Below, in pieces: positions 24,990 to 33,016 of a DNA stretch of 34,407 bases (positions are counted from its first letter, which is position 1; the number at the start of each line of letters is the position of its first letter). Made by a program: the position numbers and the translations under genes. Source of the DNA: Bacteroidales bacterium (GTDB lineage: Bacteria; Bacteroidota; Bacteroidia; Bacteroidales; PWNQ01); the NCBI GenBank assembly GCA_021738505.1, contig JAIPBW010000034.1, positions 1 through 34,407 of the forward strand, given 5' to 3'. The notes under the pieces are model-generated. The model searched no databases. It saw only the letters and a list, made by a program, of their open reading frames with translations, and was not told the origin of the DNA.

Positions 24990-24995
24990 ACGCAA

Positions 24996-25457
24996 ATGGA
25001 TAACGAGATTAAACAAATCATAAACCGCAATGGCATTACCAGCCGGGATAAACTTATACCCGTTCTTCAGGAGGTGCAGGAATATTTTGGGTTTCTACCA
25101 AAACAAGCCATTGCTGAAGTAGCGAAAAAAATGGAAATCCCGGTGGCTAAAATTCATGGCATAATTACATTTTACAACCAATTTAGCTATGAACCCAAAG
25201 GAGAATATCATATCCGAATATGCCGGGGAACTTCCTGTCACATGAATCAATCCGGAATACTACTTGAATCATTAGAGAATAAACTGGGCATTCGCGCCGG
25301 GCAAACCACGCGGGATCACAACTTCAGCCTGGAAATTGTGCCTTGTCTTGGTGCCTGCGGACAAGGACCTGTTTTGGCTGTTAATGACGAATATTACACT
25401 GAGGTCAATCAAAAGGCACTGGAAACAATCATTGACATGTACCAGAAAATGACATAA
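24996..25457 (+). CDS. hydC: HydC, NuoE-like [2Fe-2S] subunit of trimeric [FeFe] hydrogenase
   Basis: This 153-residue protein matches the 24-kDa NuoE/HydC family: a helical N-terminal part and a thioredoxin-like [2Fe-2S] domain with intact ligands C76, C81 (CRGTSC), C117 and C121 (CLGAC). It pairs with HydB to form the NAD-reactive part of electron-bifurcating HydABC complexes. Its stop and the hydB start overlap as TAATG. It is the first gene after the Rex-controlled promoter. Confidence 0.9.
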   Translation: MDNEIKQIINRNGITSRDKLIPVLQEVQEYFGFLPKQAIAEVAKKMEIPVAKIHGIITFYNQFSYEPKGEYHIRICRGTSCHMNQSGILLESLENKLGIRAGQTTRDHNFSLEIVPCLGACGQGPVLAVNDEYYTEVNQKALETIIDMYQKMT

Positions 25458-27394
25458 TGGAAAATAAAAAGGAGCTCATATCATTCTTAAACGAAACCGC
25501 TCTTAATGGTGAGACGTTATCGGCTGAAAGTAAAGAAACACTTTCAGCCATACGCAAGGAACGTATTTCAAAGCCGATGATTACGGTAAGTAAAAACTCG
25601 AGCAGCATTGTCGCAGGCTCACCCAAAAGCCATAAAGCAATACATGATTACCTGCAAGAACGAGCAATAGATGCCGACTTGCAATTTACCGGCAGCTTGG
25701 GGCTTTGTTCAGCTGAACCTGTTGTCAGCATTCAGCTTCCGGGCATGAGTCGAATTCTTTTTAAGAATATCACGGCGGAGAAAGTAATTTCCTTGCTGGA
25801 CAATATTTTTAATCATATTGTCCCTCGTGACGATGTTCTCGGCCAAATACGCAACAGCATACATACAAATTGGCAAAATGTTCCTTTTTTGGATGAGCTG
25901 GCATTTTTCAAAAATCAACAAAGAAATGTTCTTAAAAATTGCGGACTGGTTACCCCGGAAAGCATTAACGACTATATCGCACATAATGGCTATGCAACAT
26001 TTATTAATGTCATTAACCGCAAAACACCGGATGAGATAACTTCAATTATTAAAGACAGCAGGTTACGCGGTCGAAGCGGTTCCGGATATTTTACCGGAAA
26101 GAAATGGGAAAAGACCTTATATGCCGGAGGAAATCAAAAATACGTCATTTGTAATGCGGTAGAAAGTGATCCGGGCGCATTTATGGAACGCTTTATATCT
26201 GAAAGCGACCCTCACCGGATCATTGAAGGAACAGCAATTGCTGCTTATGCTGTTGGAGCCGGAAAAGCATACTTATATGTTTCTTATGAAAACAGACTGG
26301 CTATTGATAGATTAAACAAAGCAATCCGGCAAGCCAAAGAACTCGGGATTTTGGGAGATAATATTTTTAATTCCGGCTACAATCTGGAATTATCTCTATT
26401 TGTCTCTCCCGGCGCTTTTGTCTGTGGGCAGGAAACAGCTATGCTCAACAGTATTGAGGGAAAACGCGGAATCCCCAGCGAACGCCCTCCCTACCCCACC
26501 GAAAAAGGACTCTTTGGAAGCCCCACACTAATCAATAATTTGGAAACACTGGCAAACGTACCGGATATTATTCAAAACGGTGCTGCCTGGTTTCAAGAAT
26601 ATGGCAATGAGAACAATCCGGGAACCAAAGTCTTTTCAGTTGCCGGTAAAGTTAATTTCAACAGCGTTGTGGAAGTACCTATGGGCAGTACATTTCAGTA
26701 TATTTTTGATGATATTGCCGGAGGCACTTTTGACAAAAAAACACTTAAGGCATTTTTGCTGGGAGGACCGGCCGGCCACATCTTACCTGCAGAAAAATCT
26801 ACGTTAACTATAGATTTTGACACTTTAAACAAACAAGATATCCGCTTGGGTTCCGGCGGGTTGATCATCATGAATGAAGACAGTTGTATGTTGGACATCA
26901 GCCGTTATATCACAGGGTTTCTACAGGAAGAAAGTTGTGGCAAATGTATCACCTGTCGTGAGGGCACTCAAAATATGCTCAACATTCTTAACAGCATTTC
27001 CCGGCGCCCGGAAAAAGAACCGGGAAATCAAACATTAGAGCGGTTTAAAGGTGTTATGTCTATCGAAAACCTGGCAGAAGTAATCCGCGACACATCCTTA
27101 TGCGGACTTGGGGAAAATGCGCCCAACATCGTTTTAGATACCTTAAAGTATTTCAGGAATGAATATGAAGAACATATCTTTGAGCGCAAATGTGCTGCCA
27201 ATGTATGTCGCGATTTACGTACATTTTACATCAATGTAGATGAATGCGTTGGTTGTGCGGCCTGCATTAATAAATGCCCGGTAGATGCTATTTACGGACT
27301 ACCCAAACATCCGCACTTTATCATTGAAAGCCGATGCATCGGCTGTGGCCTTTGCTATGAGGCCTGCATGTTTAACGCGATTTATATAAAATAA
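25457..27394 (+). CDS. hydB: HydB, NuoF-like FMN/NAD subunit with degenerate N-terminal domain
   Basis: This 645-residue protein has HydB architecture: a thioredoxin-like domain (about 1-120), the NuoF FMN/NADH-binding domain (about 180-450), the NuoF C-terminal [4Fe-4S] motif CGKCITCREG (about 480-495) with the later SLCGLG, and two [4Fe-4S] motifs at the C-terminus (CVGCAACINKC, CIGCGLCYEAC). It should bind FMN, oxidise or reduce NAD(H) and exchange electrons with ferredoxin and HydA. In the N-terminal domain three of four [2Fe-2S] cysteines are serine (S45, S50, S80; only C84 remains). In the flavin/NADH site GRGGAGFPTG reads GRSGSGYFTG, NADEGDPG reads NAVESDPG and CGEETA reads CGQETA. Cofactor use may therefore differ from classical HydB. 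Confidence 0.88.
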   Translation: MENKKELISFLNETALNGETLSAESKETLSAIRKERISKPMITVSKNSSSIVAGSPKSHKAIHDYLQERAIDADLQFTGSLGLCSAEPVVSIQLPGMSRILFKNITAEKVISLLDNIFNHIVPRDDVLGQIRNSIHTNWQNVPFLDELAFFKNQQRNVLKNCGLVTPESINDYIAHNGYATFINVINRKTPDEITSIIKDSRLRGRSGSGYFTGKKWEKTLYAGGNQKYVICNAVESDPGAFMERFISESDPHRIIEGTAIAAYAVGAGKAYLYVSYENRLAIDRLNKAIRQAKELGILGDNIFNSGYNLELSLFVSPGAFVCGQETAMLNSIEGKRGIPSERPPYPTEKGLFGSPTLINNLETLANVPDIIQNGAAWFQEYGNENNPGTKVFSVAGKVNFNSVVEVPMGSTFQYIFDDIAGGTFDKKTLKAFLLGGPAGHILPAEKSTLTIDFDTLNKQDIRLGSGGLIIMNEDSCMLDISRYITGFLQEESCGKCITCREGTQNMLNILNSISRRPEKEPGNQTLERFKGVMSIENLAEVIRDTSLCGLGENAPNIVLDTLKYFRNEYEEHIFERKCAANVCRDLRTFYINVDECVGCAACINKCPVDAIYGLPKHPHFIIESRCIGCGLCYEACMFNAIYIK

Positions 27395-27474
27395 TGATTT
27401 GAAAAAGAGACTGCAAAATACAAGGACATTGAATCATACAAACACAAAAGTCCGTTTAAACCAAATATACCATT

Positions 27475-29199
27475 ATGAACATTAATATCACCATCAATAA
27501 TAATACAATCAAGGCTCAAACGGACCTTACCATACTTGAAAACCTGAGGGAAAACGGTATTGAAATACCTACTTTGTGCCAGATGGAAGGGTTTTCACCT
27601 ACAGGAGCCTGCCGTATGTGTGTTGTAGAAATTGACGGGGAGAAAAAACTAAAAACGGCCTGTTCTACTTATCCCGTTGAAGGAATGAATATTAAAACTC
27701 ATTCCCCGAGGGTCATTCAGGCAAGAAAAAAGATTGTAGAATTACTCCTTGCTGACCACCCGGATGACTGCTTATATTGCCAACGGAACGGGAACTGTGA
27801 ATTGCAAAAACTGGCTGCAGATCTGCATATACGGGAACGAAATTTCCCGTCTCATAACACGAACAAAAAACGGGACTTATCCGGAGCCAGTATCATCCGT
27901 GATCCCTCAAAATGCATCCTCTGCGGACGTTGTGTCAGAGTATGCGAAGAAGTACAAGCCTGCACGACAGTAGAATTTGCACATAGGGGAAATGAAACAT
28001 CAATCCACACCGCCTTTAATCAAGGGATTAACATTTCAAACTGCATCAACTGCGGGCAATGCATTATGGTTTGTCCTACCGGGGCATTACACGAAAAAAA
28101 CCACCTGTCAGGTATTCAGGAAGCCCTGAACAACCCCGACATAAAGGTAGTAGCACAAATAGATCCGGGATTACCGGTTTCTTTATCAAAAACCTTTAAC
28201 TTCAAATCCGGTAAAGACCTTTCCGCAATGGTTATTGCCGCGTTGAAAAAGATCGGTTTCGATAAGGTTTTTGACACATCTTTTGCCACCGATATACGGA
28301 TCATGGAAGAGGCTTATCTTCTGAAACAAAAATTAGATAATAACATCTCCGGGCCCATGTTTTCTTCAGACTGTCCGGCCTGGATAAAATATGCCGAACA
28401 GTTTGCCCCTGAATTCCTGCCACAAATCTCACCACTAAAATCACCTCAACAGATACTTGGCACATTGCTGAACCGTCACTGGTCAAAAAAGCAAGACTTA
28501 AAACCAGATGAGGTTTATTCAGTAAGTATTGCGCCATGCACGGCCCGCAAATTTGAAGCCCAGCGGGATGAAATGACATATAAAGGAATAAGTGCCGTAG
28601 ATGCAGTATTGACGACACGCGAATTTATAGAGTTTCTTAAAATAAACGGCATAGATATTCTTCAAATGGAGGACGAAGCCCCCGATGAACCCTTCAGCAG
28701 CAGGAGCTCAGCAGCCAAGATCACAGCTGTTTCCGGCGGAGGAACAGAAGCGCTTGTACGAATGTTATATTATCTTTATGAAAACGATAATATTGACAAT
28801 TTTAGAATCAAACAACTAAGAGGTTTTAAAAATCGCAAGGAATACACGGCCAAGATGGGAAAGCGTTCGATAAATTTTGCAGCCGTCAGTAGCCAGAAAG
28901 AAGCAAAGCTGCTGCTTGATGAGCTCAGAAACGGCCGCAACGATCTGGATTACGTGGAAGTTATGTCATGTGAAAATGGTTGTATTTGCGGAGGAGGGCA
29001 ACCTATCGGAAATGAAGACAAATACAGCAAATTACGTTATAAAACACTTTACGATATGGATAGCAAAGAATCCATAAAAGAATCATACAAGAATCCCGGC
29101 CTTCAAAAGCTTTATGATTCGCTGCAGACAAAACCTGGTGATGAACAAAACAAAGCCTTGTTTCACACGGATTTTACAAAACGGGACGTTTATTTATAA
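27475..29199 (+). CDS. hydA: HydA, catalytic-type [FeFe] hydrogenase subunit with altered H-cluster surroundings
   Basis: This 574-residue protein has the group A M3 layout: N-terminal [2Fe-2S] (C35, C46, C49, C63), His-ligated [4Fe-4S] (H95, C99, C102, C108), two [4Fe-4S] motifs (C147-C157, C190-C200) and the H-cluster domain (about 220-515). All four H-cluster ligands are present: C300, C355, C499 and C503, in SSDCPAW, APCTARKFE and MSCENGCICGGGQP. The residue numbers agree with C. pasteurianum HydI. Second-shell positions differ: proton-relay Cys299 is Asp, Met353 is Ala, Ser357 is Ala, Lys358 is Arg, Glu282 is Leu and Ala230 is Asp, while Glu279, Ser319 and Met497 are kept. The gene is 80 bases after hydB in the same operon. 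Activity may be altered; sensing or a different bias is possible. Maturation genes hydEFG are not in the window. Confidence 0.88.
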   Translation: MNINITINNNTIKAQTDLTILENLRENGIEIPTLCQMEGFSPTGACRMCVVEIDGEKKLKTACSTYPVEGMNIKTHSPRVIQARKKIVELLLADHPDDCLYCQRNGNCELQKLAADLHIRERNFPSHNTNKKRDLSGASIIRDPSKCILCGRCVRVCEEVQACTTVEFAHRGNETSIHTAFNQGINISNCINCGQCIMVCPTGALHEKNHLSGIQEALNNPDIKVVAQIDPGLPVSLSKTFNFKSGKDLSAMVIAALKKIGFDKVFDTSFATDIRIMEEAYLLKQKLDNNISGPMFSSDCPAWIKYAEQFAPEFLPQISPLKSPQQILGTLLNRHWSKKQDLKPDEVYSVSIAPCTARKFEAQRDEMTYKGISAVDAVLTTREFIEFLKINGIDILQMEDEAPDEPFSSRSSAAKITAVSGGGTEALVRMLYYLYENDNIDNFRIKQLRGFKNRKEYTAKMGKRSINFAAVSSQKEAKLLLDELRNGRNDLDYVEVMSCENGCICGGGQPIGNEDKYSKLRYKTLYDMDSKESIKESYKNPGLQKLYDSLQTKPGDEQNKALFHTDFTKRDVYL

Positions 29200-29264
29200 A
29201 AAAGTGCTGATAATAGCGGGACACGTTCCCTTCCGTTAAAACGAAAACAACTATCAACGAATTA

Positions 29265-31286
29265 ATGAAATTGAATACGATGAATAAACCGGAAGAAAAT
29301 AACATTGACAACTTAGTATATACTCAAAAAGAACGCTGCAGACGTTGTTATACGTGTGTAAGAGAATGTCCTGCCAAAGCAATACGCATTGTTAATGGTC
29401 AGGCGGAAGTCATTCAGGAGCGCTGCATTGCCTGTGGCAACTGTGTAAAAGTATGCAGTCAAAATGCTAAAGTATTTGTAAAAAGCATCGAGCGGGTTAA
29501 GCAGCTATTGGCATCAGAAGAAAAAGTGGCAGCCATAGTAGCTCCGAGCTTTCCGGCAGAGTTTATGTCACTTCCGCGTCATCAAACATTTGTAGGCATG
29601 GTACGTGGTCTTAGTTTTGACTATGTTAATGAAGTGGCTTTTGGGGCTGATCTCATCGCGCATAAATTCAAATCACTGATGGAGGAAGGAGAAATATATA
29701 AATATATCTCAGCCGATTGTCCGGCTATCGTTTCCTTCATAGAAAAATACCATCCACATCTGGTACAGCATCTGGCTCCTATTGCCAGTCCTATGGTTGC
29801 CACGGCACGCGTAGTAAGAGAGAAATACGGTGAAGATGTTAAAATCGTGTTTTTAGGGCCTTGTATAGCCAAGAAAAAAGAATCGGAAGAAGTAGATGAG
29901 GTGCTAACTTTCAGAGAGCTAAGAGAGTTTTTTGAACAAGAGATTGTAACTCCGGGTAACACCAAACCTTCGGGCTTTGACACACCCTTATCAGGCAAAG
30001 GTGCAATATTCCCTGTCAGCCGGGGACTGATACAAGCCGTGAATATTGATGATGACATATATAAAGGCGACATCATTGTAGCTGAAGGACGTCAAAACTT
30101 TCAGGAAGCCATACGCGAATTTGAGTCCGGGCTGATACGACAGGAACACTTAGAATTGCTTTGCTGTGAAGGTTGCATTATGGGAGCCGGAATGACTTCT
30201 TCAGTAAACCGCTATGCCAAGCGAACCTTTATCAAAAATTATGTGAAAAAGAAACTTGAACAAACAAATAAAAAAAATTGGAAGAAAGACCTGGATTATT
30301 ACCTGCAGCAGTTGGACCTTAACTTCCGCTTTAATGAAAATGATCAGCGAATGGCATTACCCTCCCGGGACGATATCATAGAAACATTAAAGAAAATGGG
30401 CAAACATGATCCCGGAGACCATTTAAACTGCGGCGCTTGTGGTTACGAAACCTGTGAGGAACACGCTGTAGCTATATGCAAGGGACTGGCTGAAACGGAA
30501 ATGTGTCTGCCATACACCATTGAGTCTTTACATGAATCGATCACGAAGCTTAATGACTCAAACCAAAAACTGGAATCAACACGGGAAGCGCTAAAGCAAT
30601 CCGAAAAACTGGCCTCAATGGGACAATTATCCGCCGGAATTGCTCACGAATTGAATAATCCGCTGGGTGTAGTGATCATGTATGCCAATATCCTGCTGGA
30701 TGAGGCATCGGAAGATGAAGAAGCATCGGAAGACCTAAAGCTAATTGCCGAACAAGCCGAACGATGTAAAAAAATTGTTGGAGGCCTTCTGAATTTTGCC
30801 CGTAAAAACCAAATCAAGCCGGATGAGTTAGATACTGAAGAGCTGGCCAAAAGCAGTATCAATGCTATTATCATCCCCGACAATATCAAAACTGAGGTGC
30901 AATGCAAAGTAAAAAATAAATATGCCGAACTTGATGAAGAACAGATGTTGCAATTGCTCTCCAACCTGTGCAAAAATGCAATAGAAGCCATGCCGAAGGG
31001 CGGAAACCTCACCATCCGGATAGAAGAAGAAGAAGAAAACATTGTGTTTTTTATAGAAGATACCGGAGAAGGCATCCCCAAAGAGAACCTTGACAAGATT
31101 TTTGAACCCTTCTTTACGACCAAAGGAATCGGTAAAGGAACAGGTTTGGGGTTGGCTACAATTTACGGTATTGCCAAAATGCATAATGGTACAATTACCG
31201 TAGATTCCAATACAGATCCCGAACAAGGTCCAACGGGTACATCATTTAAAGTAACCATCCCCCGCTATGCCAAAGCAAATAAATAA
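29265..31286 (+). CDS. Hydrogenase-like sensor fused to a histidine kinase (HydS-HK)
   Basis: This 673-residue protein has two ferredoxin [4Fe-4S] motifs (C25-C35, C54-C64), an H-cluster domain (about 85-330), another [4Fe-4S] motif (C389, C392, C397, C414), a coiled coil (about 420-450) and a HisKA-HATPase pair (H461 in SAGIAHELNNPLG; N-box NLCKNAIEA, EDTGEGIP, GTGLGLA). Its first 450 residues are laid out as in the PAS-type sensor at 22451. The H-domain keeps four ligands, C152, C200, C300 and C304, with D151 at the proton-relay position, G198 at the Met position, and an extra C301. It probably senses H2 or redox state and phosphorylates the receivers encoded next. The start could also be at 29280. 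Confidence 0.9.
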   Translation: MKLNTMNKPEENNIDNLVYTQKERCRRCYTCVRECPAKAIRIVNGQAEVIQERCIACGNCVKVCSQNAKVFVKSIERVKQLLASEEKVAAIVAPSFPAEFMSLPRHQTFVGMVRGLSFDYVNEVAFGADLIAHKFKSLMEEGEIYKYISADCPAIVSFIEKYHPHLVQHLAPIASPMVATARVVREKYGEDVKIVFLGPCIAKKKESEEVDEVLTFRELREFFEQEIVTPGNTKPSGFDTPLSGKGAIFPVSRGLIQAVNIDDDIYKGDIIVAEGRQNFQEAIREFESGLIRQEHLELLCCEGCIMGAGMTSSVNRYAKRTFIKNYVKKKLEQTNKKNWKKDLDYYLQQLDLNFRFNENDQRMALPSRDDIIETLKKMGKHDPGDHLNCGACGYETCEEHAVAICKGLAETEMCLPYTIESLHESITKLNDSNQKLESTREALKQSEKLASMGQLSAGIAHELNNPLGVVIMYANILLDEASEDEEASEDLKLIAEQAERCKKIVGGLLNFARKNQIKPDELDTEELAKSSINAIIIPDNIKTEVQCKVKNKYAELDEEQMLQLLSNLCKNAIEAMPKGGNLTIRIEEEEENIVFFIEDTGEGIPKENLDKIFEPFFTTKGIGKGTGLGLATIYGIAKMHNGTITVDSNTDPEQGPTGTSFKVTIPRYAKANK

Positions 31287-31304
31287 AACTTAAATCAAGC
31301 CATT

Positions 31305-31697
31305 ATGGAAGAAGGAAAAACAATATTTTTAGTTGATGACGATACAGATTATCTGTTTCAACTGCAGCACACGATCAAGAAGTTTGGTTTTGACGTAATA
31401 ACAGCAGAAAGCCAAAAAGAAGCTGAAAAAAAGCTGGAGAACTTCAAGCCCGACCTGGCCATTTATGATCTTATGATGGAAAACGATGACAGTGGCTTTA
31501 TTCTCAGCTACAAGACAAAAAGCAAATATCCGGATGTCCCGATTATCATTGCTACGGCTGTAGCATCAGAAACAGGGATTTCCTTTGATTTGCAGTCGGA
31601 ATCGGAGCGCAAATGGATTAAAGCGGATTTATATCTGGAAAAAGGAATTCGCAGTGATCAACTGCACCGGGAAATAAATAAACTTTTAAAGATATAA
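31305..31697 (+). CDS. Single-domain response regulator
   Basis: This 130-residue protein is a lone receiver (REC) with acidic DDD at 11-13, phospho-acceptor D55 (YDLMMEND), T84 and K113. There is no output domain. It lies 18 bases after the sensor kinase gene and is a likely acceptor for its phosphoryl group, passing it on or acting as a sink or diffusible signal. Confidence 0.88.
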   Translation: MEEGKTIFLVDDDTDYLFQLQHTIKKFGFDVITAESQKEAEKKLENFKPDLAIYDLMMENDDSGFILSYKTKSKYPDVPIIIATAVASETGISFDLQSESERKWIKADLYLEKGIRSDQLHREINKLLKI

Positions 31698-31812
31698 TAT
31701 CTTTGCACATTCGGAACCTGTATCTTTGAAACAACCTAAGACTGCAGTAAATTTTATGCATCAACGCTACAGGAGGCAAAAGATTCACTTTTTACTAGAG
31801 AAATAATAAATT

Positions 31813-32991
31813 ATGGAAAAACTGAAAGTGTTAGTTGTGGATGATGAGCCGGGCATACGCTCCGGTATAAATCGTATATTGCGTAAATTTTCAGTAGATT
31901 ATCCATTTATGGATGATGTCATTGGATTTGATCTGGAAATGGCTCCCACAGGAGAGGAAGCCATCGAAATCATCAATAAGGAGCAAACCGATATCGTTTT
32001 GTTGGACAACAAACTTCCGGGCATACAGGGCAACGACGTATTGGAGTATATCAATCAAAAACAATTCGATACATATGTGATTATCATCACGTCGCATGCA
32101 TCTCTGGAAGTAGCTATACGGGCTACCAAAAACGGAGCTTACGACTTTGTTCCCAAACCTTTTACGCCTCAGGAACTAAAGTCTTCCATGGAAAATGTAA
32201 CGCGACAGATATTCCTGCGACGTATGACTTCAAAACTGAATAAAGAAGGAAAGCAAATTCGGTTTCAGTTTCTTTCCGTCATGTCGCACGAACTAAAAGC
32301 ACCTATCAATGCGGTAGAAGGCTATCTTAAAATGATGAAACAACAGGAGTTTGGCGAAAACATCAAAGACTATGAGGAATTGATCGCCCGCATGGAAAAA
32401 CGTATGGAAAACATGCGGAATCTTATCATGGATATGCTGGATTTAACACAAATCGAATCCGGAAAGAAAAGCCGGGAGCTTTCCACAATTAACCTTACGG
32501 ATATAGCAGAATCATCCATCGACATGATGAAACCCTATGCCATTCAAAAAGATGTTACTATCAATTTAAACAGTCCAGAAAAACTCGAATTGCAAGCCGA
32601 CCCCGATGAGCTGGAAATCATTTTAAACAATTTAATTTCCAATGCCATAAAATACAACAAGCAAGGAGGAACTGTAGACTGTTACATTCGTCAAAACAAA
32701 GGGTTCGCCACCATAACCGTGACAGACACGGGTATTGGAATGGATAAAACAGAACAGACCAAATTATTCAACGAATTTGTCAGGATAAAAAACGAAAAAA
32801 CAAAAAATATAAGTGGCAGTGGACTGGGACTATCCATTGTCAGGAAGCTTGTGGATATTTATAACGGCGACATTCACGTTACCAGCAAACCTGACGAAGG
32901 GTCTTCTTTCACTGTAACACTCCCTGTTTATACTAACACAGGCAAAGAAGCAAAACAAGATAATCCGGAACAGCAAGAAAATCAGAATTAA
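31813..32991 (+). CDS. Receiver-histidine kinase hybrid
   Basis: This 392-residue protein has an N-terminal receiver domain (phospho-acceptor D65 in LLDNKLPG, switch Ser/Thr in ITSHAS, K115 in PKPFTP), then HisKA with H159 (SVMSHELKAP) and a HATPase domain (NNLISNAIKYN, TDTGIGM, GSGLGLSIV). It has no DNA-binding or membrane segment, so it is a cytosolic intermediate of a phosphorelay. It is the third signalling gene after the H-domain sensor kinase and 115 bases after the lone receiver. Confidence 0.9.
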   Translation: MEKLKVLVVDDEPGIRSGINRILRKFSVDYPFMDDVIGFDLEMAPTGEEAIEIINKEQTDIVLLDNKLPGIQGNDVLEYINQKQFDTYVIIITSHASLEVAIRATKNGAYDFVPKPFTPQELKSSMENVTRQIFLRRMTSKLNKEGKQIRFQFLSVMSHELKAPINAVEGYLKMMKQQEFGENIKDYEELIARMEKRMENMRNLIMDMLDLTQIESGKKSRELSTINLTDIAESSIDMMKPYAIQKDVTINLNSPEKLELQADPDELEIILNNLISNAIKYNKQGGTVDCYIRQNKGFATITVTDTGIGMDKTEQTKLFNEFVRIKNEKTKNISGSGLGLSIVRKLVDIYNGDIHVTSKPDEGSSFTVTLPVYTNTGKEAKQDNPEQQENQN

Positions 32992-33016
32992 ACCAATAAA
33001 CCAAAAGCATGTAAAA

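Larger units (their letters stand above)
24599..24995. promoter_or_regulatory. 397-base divergent control region of the hydrogenase/sensor operons
   Basis: The region carries two back-to-back Bacteroidota promoters and three Rex-type operators (24811-24888), listed separately. Leftward of these is the long leader of the small ferredoxin gene with a 14-bp perfect palindrome, CTTACAATTGTAAG at 24617-24630, and an 8-bp hairpin (24656-24663 with 24673-24680). Rightward is the hydC leader with a short upstream ORF (24957-24989). Confidence 0.8.

Noticed and set aside
30644-31226. Long open frames on the minus strand opposite the sensor kinase.
   Set aside because: They are reverse-frame shadows; the plus-strand protein has full kinase motifs and no minus-strand frame shows recognisable motifs.
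31698-31728. Two TATCTTTG words between the lone receiver and the hybrid kinase, suggesting an internal promoter.
   Set aside because: Neither has a TTTG at 19-21 bases upstream; the closest spacing is 15. An internal promoter is possible but not supported enough to list.
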